A DNA stretch of 64,000 bases from Tridacna crocea. Taxonomy: Eukaryota > Mollusca > Bivalvia > Cardiida > Cardiidae. Below are positions 10,733-20,909 of this stretch, piece after piece. The translations under genes and the position numbers were made by a program. The notes under the pieces are model-generated. The model saw only the letters and a list, made by a program, of their open reading frames with translations. It searched no databases and was not told the origin of the DNA. The DNA lies in assembly GCA_943736015.1 (NCBI GenBank), contig OX031073.1, positions 26,873,210 through 26,937,209 of the forward strand, written 5' to 3'. How positions within the stretch are numbered: position 1 is the stretch's first letter; each line of letters begins with the position of its first letter.

Positions 10733-11427
10733 ATGTTTGGGTTTTTAATGTTCATCATCCGTGGTCCCCACCCACCGCTGAGCCCAACTGGGGGCATGGA
10801 GTACGGAGCGGATATCCAGCTCCCCATGCCAGGGTTACCCAGATCATATACTCGGACGGCAAGGATAAGGCAAGGCGACAAACAGCAGACATGACCAATT
10901 CCTGGGAATCAGAGAAAAGTCATGGAAGTTACTGCCTCAATCACGAAATCCGTACCACCCAATTAGCCCATCAGCCTATATTAGACTAGGGACTAAAACC
11001 TGTTAAACAAAGTAAAAACTGGTAATTTGAACAAATTGACAGTGTATGAATACATGCAATAACTTGAGTGTTTAGGATACATGCAGCATTAAAAAGAACT
11101 TTTCAAGTTCGTGCAGTGAGCATAGATTTTGAAACCATTCGAGGTATTTACCAAGTCTGGGTATAAACTTAAAATGCCCAAATCTAAAAACGACCAGCCG
11201 ATTGCTCTAGACCGGGCCAATCTAGGCTCTCGTTTACGCCGAGGCCGAAGCAGTGTGTTGAAGAGCCGGGGATCCCTGGGCTCCCCTCAACTCCAGGACC
11301 CTCTTTTCCGGCTTACGAGTCTCCACCCACGGCAAACAGGCGGGTCCATTGGTGGGGTCTTACCACTCTGCAGGACGGCAGCCGGCGAATTCTATCCCCC
11401 GTCCAGCTAGGGAAGGGGGGGGGGCTA
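10733..11427 (-). promoter_or_regulatory. LINE 5' leader, probable internal promoter region
   Basis: This segment is much richer in G+C than the surrounding intron. It lies directly upstream of ORF1 and ends at a long G-run. LINEs need an internal promoter downstream of their start, so this is its expected place. No specific promoter element could be assigned. Confidence 0.45.
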
Positions 11428-11439
11428 ATTCGTAAAAAC

Positions 11440-12515
11440 ACTACAAGCCAAACATTACATTATTTGGCCAACTGGTTTCAAACTTGAGGACATACAATTT
11501 TTTTCCATAAAATCCTACGAAAAGTTGTGACCCCCTGGGCAAACCCAATTTTGACCGCAAAGCTACAATTACTAATGAATCCTGGTGGAGGGCTACAAGA
11601 TAAAGCCCCATACCAAATAATACAGGTCTACAATGTGTGGTTATGAACAAGAAGATTTTCAAAGTTTTCTCAATAAAAGGCCCTGTAAAACATAAAACCC
11701 ATGAGACAGGGGTAAAATTAATAGCCCTAGTCTTTATTATGGTTAGTAACAAGATGACTTAGAAAGTTTTCACCACAAAAGCCCATGTAAAACTTGTGAC
11801 CCCTGGTGTGGGGACAAACTTGACCCTAAGGCTGAAATTTGGGCCCTCCTGGTAGAGGCCTACTAGATAAAGCCACATTCAAAATTTGGTAGCCCTAGGC
11901 TTTATGGCTAGGTACAAGTAGATTTTTAAAGAATTCCCAATATGAGCCCATGTAAAACTTTTGACCCCCAGGACGGGGCCAAATTTAATCCCGGGGCTAC
12001 AATTTGGGCACCTTTGGTAAACAACAATTTGATAAAGCTAGATGCAAAATTGAGTAGCCCTAAGCCTTATGGCTTGGTACGAGAATATTTTTAAAGTTTT
12101 CCCTATATAAACCCATATAAAACTTGTGACCCCCGGGGCGGGGCCAATTCTGACCCCATGGCTATTATTTGAAGGAACTTGGTAGAGGTCCACTAGATAA
12201 AGCCAAATTTGGTAGCCCTAGGCCTTATAGTTTCAGAGAAGAAGATTTAAAAAGAAATCAAAATTTTTCAGTTTTGTAGCCATGGCAACCAGAGTTTTTG
12301 AAGGAATAAAATTCTTTCAATAAATTCTGAAGAGAACCATGGCAGAATTATTTCTGTGAAGTTTCATCAAAATTGGATGGGTAATTTCAGAGAAGAAGAT
12401 GTTTGAAGTAAAAGTTAATGCACGCACGCACGGGCGGACGCACGGACGGACGCAGGACGGACACCGGGCCATGACATGAGCCCGCTGGCCTTCGGCCAGT
12501 GGAGCTAAAAATGAA
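11440..12515 (+). mobile_element. tandem-array element A
   Basis: About five diverged units of ~165 bp (recurring GTGACCCC...GGGGCCAA..., TAGATAAAGCC and TAGCCCTAGGCTTATGG) occupy 11480-12240. A CACG/GGAC-rich microsatellite follows at 12419-12465. The right end is a perfect hairpin CTGGCC-TTC-GGCCAG (near 12485) followed by TGGAGCTAAAAATG. This layout, an array plus microsatellite plus terminal hairpin with CTAA, resembles bivalve 'pearl'/Helentron-type non-autonomous elements. That family name is inference. It lies in a guanylate kinase intron. Confidence 0.6.
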
Positions 12516-13412
12516 GGTCAAAGGGGGAGTAAGTCAAAATTTGTGCTAGGAACAGTTATGGTTCTTGTGCAATGCACCCCATAATTTTTCAACAATCACG
12601 CATATCAAATTTGAAGAAGTTCAGGCTGTAGATGACAAAGTTATATTCCAGACAAGCAGAAAATGCTGTAAAAATTTCAACCAAAGGGAAATAACTCATA
12701 GACAGTATGAAGTAGAGATATGGTTCTTTCACACTGGACTCCGTATTATTGCAACAAACACAAATGCCAAGTTTCAAGTCAATGGGACTGGAGATGACAA
12801 ATTTGTGCTCCTGACTAAGAACTATTCTAAAGAACTTTCTAATTCAAGGGCAAATAACTCCAGTTGTTCTGGTCTGATTACACCTATAATCGAACTCATC
12901 TGAGATCTTAAAGTCATGTATCTTCTGACCAAGTTTGGAACTAATTGGTTGATATTTGTGAATGCTAGAGTGTAAACAAAGTGAAATATTGCAGTTTTTC
13001 GAATTCAAGGGCAAATTACTCCAGTTGTTCTAATCCGATTACACCCATAATCAAACTCATCTGAGATTTTAAGGTCATGTATATTTTGTCCAAGTTTGGT
13101 TAATAAAGTGAAAACAAAGTCAAATATAGCAATTTTTTCTAATTCAAGGGCAAATTACTCCGGTCGTTCCGGTCCGATTAAACCCATAATCGAATTAATC
13201 CGAGATCTTATGGTCATATATATTTTGACCAAGTTTGGTGCTGATTGGTTGATATTTGTAGATGCTAGAGTGTAAACAAGGAAATGTGAACGGACGACGG
13301 ACGGACGGACGGACGGACGGACGACGGACGGACGACGACGGACGACGACGGATGGTGAGTGATCACTATAGCTCACTCTGAGCACTTCGTGCTCAGGTGA
13401 GCTAAAAATGCT
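12516..13412 (+). mobile_element. tandem-array element B
   Basis: At least three units contain TTCAAGGGCAAAT(A/T)ACTCC, a CCGATTA...ATAATCGAACT segment, and GACCAAGTTTGG. They are followed by a pure GGAC/GACG microsatellite (13290-13352). The right end carries the hairpin GAGCAC-TTC-GTGCTC then AGGTGAGCTAAAAATG. It is built like element A directly to its left, with a different array. Confidence 0.6.
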
Positions 13413-13503
13413 GATTACCAGCATTCTCTCTTTTTCCCACAATGTTTTCAAAAAGTTTTTTTCTCAGGGTAATTAAAAGTCAGGATTGTGTGGTAAAAGG
13501 TTA
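13408..13503 (+). repeat. family-1 TTAA MITE, right half
   Basis: Begins inside the palindromic core (ATGCTGATTACCAGCAT) and runs to GTGTGGTAAAAGGTTAA. The left half is missing where array element B ends, so element B may have inserted into or truncated it. Confidence 0.7.
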
Positions 13504-13713
13504 ATTGACAACCGATCAATCTATTGTCTGTTCTCACTCATGGTTCTGGGTTTTTGCTGGATTGTTCTTGGGCAAGACTTCATAACCCTAGCCTAGTACT
13601 GATGAAACCAAGAAGATATATGCGAACAAGTGCCCTATTGCAGCAATATCACAGAGAGCAGAGTAAACCATCAATCAATCGATAAATAATCAATCTTATA
13701 TCTCTACAATTAC

Positions 13714-13755
13714 CTTTCCCATTTGTTTCTCCAGATCTTGGTTTCCTAGTTGTAT
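13714..13755 (-). CDS. GUK1: guanylate kinase, second visible coding exon
   Basis: A 42-bp micro-exon with acceptor TTTTTTTCAG and donor GTAATT. Two bases complete the His codon opened at 18963; 13 codons and one base follow. It encodes TTRKPRSGETNGK, the GMP-binding loop of guanylate kinases. The Arg residues and the Glu of SGE match the conserved substrate contacts (family pattern S-x-T-T-R-x-P-R-x-G-E-x-x-G). It is too short to appear in an ORF scan and was found from the expected protein sequence and splice phase. Confidence 0.95.
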
Positions 13756-13952
13756 CTGAAAAAAAAAATTACTGAAGGTTAAGAAGGGCGTATGTATTGG
13801 GGGCACAGGGGAGAGAGAGGGCCTAGGAAGAAGTGGTGTCATAAAAGTGTATGTATGGAAGGGTTGGGGGAATGGGCACAGGAAGAGGCAGTGTCATCAT
13901 ACTCTTGATACTTTTATTCCTTCACTGAAACTTATGTTATTGGTACAGGTTA

Positions 13953-14177
13953 CCTGTTTACCAAACTACAAAACTTTAGACTGGTCCAAATGGAAAGCAT
14001 TTACAGAATAACAACATAAACGTAACTTAAAAATTGAAATTTGTTTTTAACAGGGTAGAAAACATTGAGGAAAAGGAAAAAATGCTGGTTTCCAGCATTT
14101 TCTTCTTTTCCCACCATGTTTTCAAAAGGCTTCTATCTTAGGGTCGTAAAAACCACAGATCATTTGGTGTAAGATTA
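13953..14177 (+). repeat. family-1 TTAA MITE copy
   Basis: Left arm TTTACCAAAC...AGACTGGTCCAAATGGAAAGC, core ATGCTGGTTTCCAGCAT flanked by GGAAAAGG and CTTTTCCC, right end TTTGGTGTAAGATTAA. Its left-to-right order is opposite to the copy at 14285. Confidence 0.82.
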
Positions 14178-14284
14178 AAACTGTCTCATAAGAATTTTAA
14201 TGAATAACCACATTTTTTTTTTTGTGAAGAACTGCAGGAAAAAAAGTCCCCTTTTTGAGATTTTAAACCCAAAAATACTCCCCT

Positions 14285-14513
14285 TCACCCATTACACAGA
14301 ATCCCTACTTTTGACCACCCTGAGAAAGAAGCCTTTAGAAAACATTGTAGGAAAAGGAGAAAATGCTGGTAGCCAGCATTTTCTCCTTTTCCCACAATGT
14401 TTTCTGCCCTTCACAAAACACATTTCAAATTTTCAGTCACTTTTATTTTTTCGTATGCAAATGCTTTCGATTTGGACAAGCCTAAGATATTGTCGTTTGG
14501 TAATGAGTTAAAT
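14285..14513 (-). repeat. family-1 TTAA MITE copy
   Basis: Core ATGCTGGTAGCCAGCAT inside a long uninterrupted stem (GGAAAAGGAGAA / TTCTCCTTTTCC). The outer arms end at TCGTTTGGTAATGAGTTAA. It faces its neighbour at 13953. Confidence 0.85.
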
Positions 14514-14604
14514 GTACCTTTAACTCAAAACAAAATTATAAATTAAAAAAAAAAAAAGAAAATACCTGGAATGCAGCCAGATGCTTCAAATCTACATATT
14601 ATAC

Positions 14605-14757
14605 ATAGAGAATACGTACCTAGTGTTGTAGAATATCAAAAATATCTAATGAGGTTGGGAGAATTGATAATTGTCGAGCCTTAGCGAGACAATTATCAAT
14701 TCTCACAACCGAGTTAGATATTTTTGATATTCTACAACACTAGGTACGTATTCTATT
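14605..14757. repeat. 150-bp palindrome heading copy A
   Basis: Outer arms ATAGAGAATACGTACCTAG... and ...CTAGGTACGTATTCTAT pair over about 45 bp. Inside them an inner pair GAGAATTGATAATTGTC / GACAATTATCAATTCTC closes a short loop. The whole could form one cruciform or RNA hairpin. Confidence 0.9.
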
Positions 14758-16479
14758 TATCTTTCAACGTCTGATTTGTCGATTTTTGTTATTCCTGTTT
14801 ATTATTCAACAAGAAAAACACAAATTTATCACTATATGCAAATTAGCTAATGACACAGCACGCGCTTTTAAAAAATCTATTACACGAACAAATTAGTCAT
14901 AGACGTATAATGCCTGCACAAAGACAGAAGTTCAAGATGTTTATTCGTTTTTGTACTCAATCAAACGTTTTCAAAAAAACAAACCGACAGAAATTGAATT
15001 TCTGTCAATATTGTAACAGAAATCAAGTGTGCATTTGACCAGAAATACGTTGAATAAGACGTCGCCTAAAAAAAATATATCACGGGTAACCGGCAAACTG
15101 TTTGTGTACTTTCAAACGGTCGTGTAGTGCAAATCAATGAAATTTAAACGCAGGAGAAAAGTACATGGAGTTTTTGACAATTCTATTGATCAGATAGATC
15201 CTGATATGGATAAACATTTAATCTGCCTACGTTTAATACGGTTCCGTAGAACATTGGAGTTGTCACACTACTATTCCTAGTGGAGTTATTCAAGTTTGGA
15301 ATATGCAGCTGTTCGGGTGTGGCGGGTGGAGTTACTTGGGCTTCGCACACCGGATTTTCTTGAGCTCTAGCTTCATTTGCAAATGCGAATTGATTGGAAA
15401 GCTGAGATGGGGCTGTGGAGATTTGAGACACGCTATAACTGCGTGGGGGACAGTGATTTTCAAGACCTGAAAGCCAGTGAAAGATACGTGTCACCGCTGC
15501 CTGTGTTTGCCAAAATATCTGACCATATTTTATCCCGTTTCCACAATATTTTCTACCCGTTTCAAAACTAATTTCAAGATGCAAGTTGAATTCGTCATCT
15601 GCAAATGATTTCAATTTGGACTGTTGTATAATTTTTGTAAAGAGTTACATTACGTAGTTTTTCTCCGATATATTGAAAACAATGTGGGAAATGGATAAGA
15701 TGTGCATAACAAAATTTTTTCATCCTCCTCCTCGTACTGTTTAAAAACCTTTCTTCCCTATGGTGGATAATTTGGAATTGTGTGCTAAAGGGATAAATTG
15801 TTTTGAAGTATGTACGAGAAAGAAAATCAAATATGCCAACATATATCAAGGAAACTCTTCTCCTTGAGTAGATTTGCCACTCTCATGGTCACTGTGCTAT
15901 TCTGTAAAACTTCATTCAGAAAATCAAGAAAATGTGCTCATTACAAGACAATTTTCTATAATGTTTTCTACTGTAAAAGTCTGCTTACTCTGAAAAAGAC
16001 ATAATTATGATGTAAAGGGTTACTCTGCTGATTTTCTTTCTCATAATTAGGCATTCAATTTATAATTTCTTTTTTTCTGATTTCAGTGCAAGACAACTCA
16101 AAATTATAACTGAAATAAGGCATGGAGTTATGGAAGAAGTTTAAGTAAAGATTTTGAAGACAGTCAGCATTTTACCTGCCTACAGAACTACACCAGACCT
16201 GCAGTGTGACATATTCTGTATTTGTTTAATTTAAATAAAGACAGCAAAAGTTATGTTTTTGTTCTATAGATTTTTTTTATAGCGACTGTTGTCTTGCTTG
16301 GATTTGTGTATTGACAAATTTCAACAAGAGGTCATGTTTTAGGTCGAAAGTAGTTCTGGCATGTTCTGTTCTATAAATATCCGTGGTATATCATTGTTCT
16401 AAAAATAACCGTGGTATATCAAAAAAATATATCATAGGTGATATTGCATGGATATTTGCGTAGTTGAAAGATAAAAATA
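14605..16479 (+). mobile_element. 1.87-kb palindrome-headed element, copy A
   Basis: The left end is a ~150-bp palindrome (14605-14757); the right end is GTAGTTGAAAGATAAAA. The motif TTTATCTTTCAAC next to the palindrome is the inverted partner of the right end, so the unit has short inverted ends. A second copy, by eye about 95% identical, is at 20910-22780 with unrelated flanks on both sides, which fixes the boundaries. Internally it carries the right half of a family-1 MITE (15530-15655). A 143-codon minus-strand open frame (15183-15614) is partly made of that MITE and is shortened by a stop in copy B, so it is probably not a gene. No transposase was recognised. Confidence 0.8.
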
Positions 16480-17019
16480 GATACTGACTTCTTATTCAAG
16501 CTATACTTTCAAATGATTCACGCATTTCTCTGTAAATGTCACTTTTCCTTTTACTTTCCAGACCTTTACTTTTCCTTTGGTGTATCCCTATCCCTGCTAG
16601 GAACACTCTGAACATGTTCAAGATCAACTGAGTATTTCGTTGCATGGTGCTGTGATCTTCAAAATATGTTTCAACTGTTCTTAATAAAATAAGGTGCAGC
16701 ACAGCTGCTGCATCTGTAGTCATGTGTTACAAGATGGCTAAAAGGCATCCTATTTTTGAAGTGGAAGTGCAGATGTGCAGGGTGCTCTAGATCCATGCTG
16801 AATGCAAAGCCATTTTACTGGTTTCAATTGTTTTCTCATTTTCTCATGTCTTGGCACAAATGTACATTCAAAAAACTTAGAATACTCCAGTCCATATGGC
16901 CAGAGTACAAATCAAAGTGCTGTTAGCACTGTAATCAAGTGATATCCTATCAGTTGCATTGCAAAAAAGAACTCTGTAACAAATCAGATGTTGTTATAAT
17001 CCAAATATAGGTAAAATAG

Positions 17020-17192
17020 TATTTTGAAAACACTGTGAGAAAAAAAAAGGAGAAAATGCTGGCAAATCAGCAATTTCTTCAATGCTCCCACTGTTTTCTA
17101 CCCATCCCAAAACAAATTCCAATCTAGGAATCACAGTAATTTTGTCATCCGCAATGCTTTCGACAAGTCTAAATGCTATTGTTCGTTAAAGA
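17020..17192 (-). repeat. family-1 TTAA MITE copy, eroded
   Basis: GAAAACACTGTGAG, GGAGAAAATGCTGG and the right arm TTGTCATCCGCAATGCTTTC...AAAGAGTTA are recognisable. The core pairing is damaged. It lies in a guanylate kinase intron. Confidence 0.6.
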
Positions 17193-17239
17193 GTTAGGTG
17201 ACTGTAACAACTAAACCTCAGCATGTTGTCTTGGGTTGA

Positions 17240-17455
17240 TTTAACCCTTTGGCTGCTTATCGCGACCCGCTGACCTTTTGCGGACAGTGTAGATCAAGAT
17301 CAGACTGCACAGAACGTGCAGTCTGATCTTTGATCCACACTGTCCGATAAGGAAATATCATTCCCCGAAATAGAACTTTGAAACAGCAATATTTGCATTA
17401 TTAGTGTCAAATTGAAAATTTATTTTTAGTTTTTCAGCAGGAGAAGGGCTAATAT
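17240..17455 (+). repeat. family-2 TTAA MITE, near full length
   Basis: Starts TTAACCCTTTGGCTGC, ends GAGAAGGGCTAA. Near its left side is the hairpin GATCAGACTGCACAGAACGTGCAGTCTGATC-like core within GGACAGTGTAGATC...GATCCACACTGTCC. The ends fit piggyBac-type TTAA/CCC termini. It is the best reference copy of this family in the window. Confidence 0.78.
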
Positions 17456-18236
17456 GTCTGTACCATTCCCTTATTTTCAAGAAAATTTTGCGGGAGCTTT
17501 AAAGATTAATTATGACAGGCTTTAGAATAGCTTTCTAATTGTTAACAATAGATCGAAAACGGGGTGAGACACAATATTATAGACCAGCGATGCTGTTATC
17601 AAGTTTAGAACAAACGAAAAACATTTTTAAAGTGTGTGTTTAGGATGACAATATTCCAAAAATGTTCCATTCAGAACATAATTCCAGAACACTGTACATG
17701 TGCCAAAATATTACTTTCACCCATTCCAGAATATACTAGTAGTACATCAAGCTAGAACAGATTAACAGAATACATCCCTTACAGACGCTATCGAGACAAT
17801 ATTCAGTGGTGACAGAGGAATGAACCTTGTTGCCATGACTATCATCTGCAAGAATCTTTTGTCCAACTTAGGATCAAATCAAGACCCCTAGATAGTTGGT
17901 TTCAAGTAGTGTATGTTACCAAAGTTTTGTGTTACAGGACTCTAAAAGCTTCTGTGTACCAATTTATGAAAACATCAGTAAGGGAGAAAGGGACACTGCT
18001 GGTATGCTAGTAGATATACATATAACATGCATACTTCAGATTTTTTTCCTAGGATTTTCAAATATCATCCCATAGAGACATGAGACATATGATTCTTATT
18101 TGGAGAATGAAAGTGCTTCTTGCGTTTGTTTGATACTCAAAAGGTTAAAGACTTGCATCAAAATGAATATTCACAGACACTTTTTGATTATGCTAGAGAG
18201 TGGTTAGCCCAAATAAAAGCTAAAATATCATTGCCT

Positions 18237-18456
18237 TAACCCATTACCACACGAAAAATTTCTAGATATGTTCAAACTGAAGCACCTGCATATGACATTT
18301 TAGAGATGGATCAAATGGCAGAATTTATCCTTAACAGAGGAGAAAATGTTGTGGGGAAAGGGACAAACTGCTGGTTACCAAATATTCCAACAAGATTTTC
18401 AAATGCCTTTACTCCAATGGTTGTCAAAACCAGGGATTGTTTGGTAAAGACTTAAG
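18237..18456 (+). repeat. family-1 TTAA MITE copy, strongly eroded
   Basis: Ends TTAACCCATTACCACAC and TTGTTTGGTAAAGACTTAA are clear, but the core palindrome has decayed. The copy is older than its neighbours. Confidence 0.6.
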
Positions 18457-18598
18457 CCTTCTACCAATCAGTCAAGTGTTTTTAATGATCACAAGGAAGA
18501 CAGATTTCAAACACATGGCTGGAAATGGAAAAAATGCTTAAAGTCGGCATTTCTCCTATTTTCATGTTTCCTACCCTTTCATAAACGAATTCCACTAA

Positions 18599-18830
18599 TT
18601 AACCCTTTATCAAACAATCCCAGGTTTTCACAATCATGAGAATGAAGCCTTCTGAAAACATTGTTAGGAAAGGAAAAAATGCTGGTAACCAGCATTTTTT
18701 CCTTTTCCAACAACGTTTTCTACCAATCCCAAAACCAATTTCAATTTTTGAGTCACATTTATTTTCCTTTCTGCATAATTATGCTTCCAATTAGGGCTGG
18801 TCTAAAATTGTGTCATTTTGTAAAGAGTAG
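18599..18830 (-). repeat. family-1 TTAA MITE copy
   Basis: TTAACCCTTTATCAAAC at the left, core ATGCTGGTAACCAGCAT in a long stem, right end ATTTTGTAAAGAGTAG. It lies just downstream of the donor of the first visible guanylate kinase exon. Confidence 0.82.
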
Positions 18831-18962
18831 TGACATCATATTTTTCTGTTTCTCTTCATATACTTTCAATCCAAATAAATCTAACATTTTACTGTTTGGT
18901 GAAGAGTTTAACATGCTCAGCTTGGATGGCTAGGTGATGAAAACAGAAGCAAACAAACATAC

Positions 18963-19080
18963 GTGACACACTAAATTCAAAGCATCCTGGGAATTCTGCA
19001 AACAATTTCTTTAATAGCGTACTTTTTCCGGCTCCAGAAGGTCCACTCACCACTATATGTTGGAATTTATCCATGGTTGA
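18963..19080 (-). CDS. GUK1: guanylate kinase, start-codon exon
   Basis: Guanylate kinase transfers phosphate from ATP to GMP in the cytosol. Acceptor CTTTTCTTTCCAG lies before six untranslated bases (19075-19080); the ATG is at 19074-19072 and the donor GTATGT follows the open His codon. It encodes 37 residues beginning MDKFQHIVVSGPSGAGKST, with the P-loop GPSGAGKST and then FEFSVS. Five exons (19.07, 13.7, 4.4, 3.9, 3.4 kb) join with matching phases 1, 1, 2, 0 and give about 158 residues of a family near 200. The upstream untranslated exon and the C-terminal exon(s) were not found. No lesion is visible in what can be read, so the gene is probably active. The spliced layout over more than 16 kb also rules out a processed copy. 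Confidence 0.95.
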
Positions 19081-19857
19081 CTGGAAAGAAAAGGATCTCA
19101 CTGAAATGACAAGTTAAAAAATCCAGACCTTGGATTAAGATTAGACTGCAAGGAACACATTGTTTACTTTATAATCAGATTCAATGTGCAGTAAAATCTT
19201 GTACCTACCTTGTCAAACGAGTCCTATTAAAATATGCCATGGAGAATTTATACACCATGGATACGCCATGGGAGTTTTTGCACGCCACAGCTGTTCCACA
19301 GCAGTGAAATAAGTTATTACCCAATTATATATATATTGAGATGTTTATATTATGTCATATATTTAAGTTTCATCGGTGGGAAAATCGTACTTTGCAAGAT
19401 ATTTGCATTCAAAAATTTGATTTATAACAAAGGGAGGGGTATGACTAGATACCGAAAGTAGCCTATTTTCTGCAAAATACAAAATAAATCTTATTGAAAT
19501 TTAAAGATGCAGAAATCAATAAGCAATAACACAAGTATATATGGTTATTTATATGTTGTATTTGATTTGAAATGCTGTGGCGAGGGAATTCTCCCATGGC
19601 GTGCCGTACCACCAATCTTCAAGAGTAAAGAATAACAAATTACAAAGTAGTTATGATGTATTACATATTGCAATTGAAACAAAGTGGTAATAAAATATAT
19701 TTACACAATCTGACAGTGTTTTTGTCCTTTTTAATCGATAATTTATAGCTCTGGTGAGCATAGATTGATATACTTGTGTTACGGGAGACCACTCCTTCAT
19801 GCATGGCTTTGTCCCAATCTAAAAACAATACCTAACTACTGCGCTGGGGAGATATAT

Positions 19858-19919
19858 CTTTGGTTAAGGTATTGGCCTTTCGTCCGGGAGTTCTGGGGTT
19901 CGAATCCTGCCCGGTCGCT
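19858..19919 (+). repeat. tRNA-like SINE head
   Basis: Contains a box-A-like TGGTTAAGGTATTGG and a box B GGTTCGAATCC with the usual spacing, followed by a T-run (19919-19924). The T stem and acceptor do not pair well, so this is a tRNA-derived repeat rather than a working tRNA. Confidence 0.5.
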
Positions 19920-19983
19920 TTTTTTCTGTCATGCATTTATTCATTTGTTTCTTTGTTACGGACTCTGTCCGTAAGACTTGTCA

Positions 19984-20244
19984 TACTTAAGTCACAAGAG
20001 TTGCCTCCCCGGTCTTACGAAAATACGCGATGGAGAATTTATGCACCATGGATACGCCATGGGAGTTTCTGCATGCCACAGCTATTCCATAGCCGTGAAA
20101 TAATTTATTAACTGGTAAAATATTGACATCTGCATTCAACAGCATATAAGTATGTTTCATCAAGGGAAATAACATACTTTGCAAGATATTTTCCTTTAAA
20201 ATTTTAATAAATAACAAAGGGAGGCGACTCTTGTGACTTAAGTA
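19984..20244. mobile_element. small MITE with 26-bp inverted ends
   Basis: Left end TACTTAAGTCACAAGAG + TTGCCTCCC; the right end is its reverse complement with one mismatch. The inside repeats the start of the fold-back arm (AATACGCGATGGAG...AACAAAGGGAGG), so the two elements are related. Confidence 0.72.
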
Positions 20245-20909
20245 TAACATGTCAAACTATGCTTGCTAGAGCTACAAATTATTGATTAAGATTCAAAAAG
20301 GACAAAAAGTCTGTCAGATTGTGTAAATATATTTTATTACCACTGTTTCAATTTCAATATGTAATACGTGTATATCATAATTACTGTGTAGTTTGTTATT
20401 CTTTATTTGGAAGAATTTCCTCACCACAGCATTTCAAGTCAGATATACCAAGTAAACAACCATAAATACTTGTTTTATTGCTTATTGATTACTACATCTT
20501 TAAATTTCAATGAGATTTATATTGTAATATGCAGAAAATAGGCTACTTTCGGTATTTAGTCATACCCATCCCTTTGTTATTTATCAAATTTTTTAATGCA
20601 AATATCTTGCAAAGTACGATTTTCCCCATCGGTGATACATAAATGTATGATGTAATATACTCATCTCAATATATATACCTAGGTTATGAATTTTTTCACT
20701 GCTATGGGACAGCTGTGGCGTGCATAAATCTCCAATGGCGTATCCATGGCGTATAAATTCTCTATGGCGTATTTTAGTAAGACCCGTTGCCTCCCTTTGT
20801 TATTTGTTAAATTTTTAAAGGCAAATATCTTGGAAAGTATGTTATTTTCCTCAATGAAACATTATTATATAATTTCTTATCTAATTTCTCTGAATGAAAC
20901 ATTCTGTAA

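Larger units (their letters stand above)
6180..11427 (-). mobile_element. I-superfamily LINE, near full length, decayed
   Basis: On the minus strand, in order: a GC-rich leader (about 11427-10733), ORF1 with an RNA-binding gag-like domain, and ORF2 with APE-type endonuclease, reverse transcriptase and a C-terminal RNase H. That layout (ORF1 with Cys/His knuckle, EN, RT, RNase H) is typical of the I/Nimb lineage of non-LTR retrotransposons. The 5' boundary is set at a G-run at about 11415-11427 where base composition changes sharply. The 3' boundary near 6180 is where RNase H similarity stops, so the true end may lie lower. Stops and frameshifts disrupt every ORF, so it is inactive. It sits in the intron between guanylate kinase exons at 13.7 and 4.4 kb, in the same orientation as the gene. 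Confidence 0.85.
19221..20783. mobile_element. fold-back element with ~540-bp inverted arms
   Basis: Arm 1 (19221-19763) recurs in reverse complement at 20257-20783. Both contain ACGCCATGGATACGCCAT..., AATCGTACTTTGCAAGATATTTGCATT, CTACTTTCGGTAT and a match ending at AGCT(C/A)TAGC/GGTGAGCATAG. The 493-bp spacer holds a tRNA-like SINE head and a smaller inverted-repeat unit (19984-20244). No ORF of note. The arms differ at many positions, so it is not recent. A further arm fragment is at 22796-22890. Confidence 0.8.

Noticed and set aside
10193-10989. Plus-strand frames of 160 and 88 codons
   Set aside because: Antisense to LINE ORF1 and its GC-rich leader; no independent coding evidence.
16496-16723. 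75-codon minus-strand open frame next to the 1.87-kb element
   Set aside because: Begins in a plausible coding style but has no family resemblance and no splice or promoter support.
19858-19919. Functional tRNA gene
   Set aside because: Box A and B are present, but the T stem has mismatches and no acceptor stem can be closed; it lies inside a repeat element.
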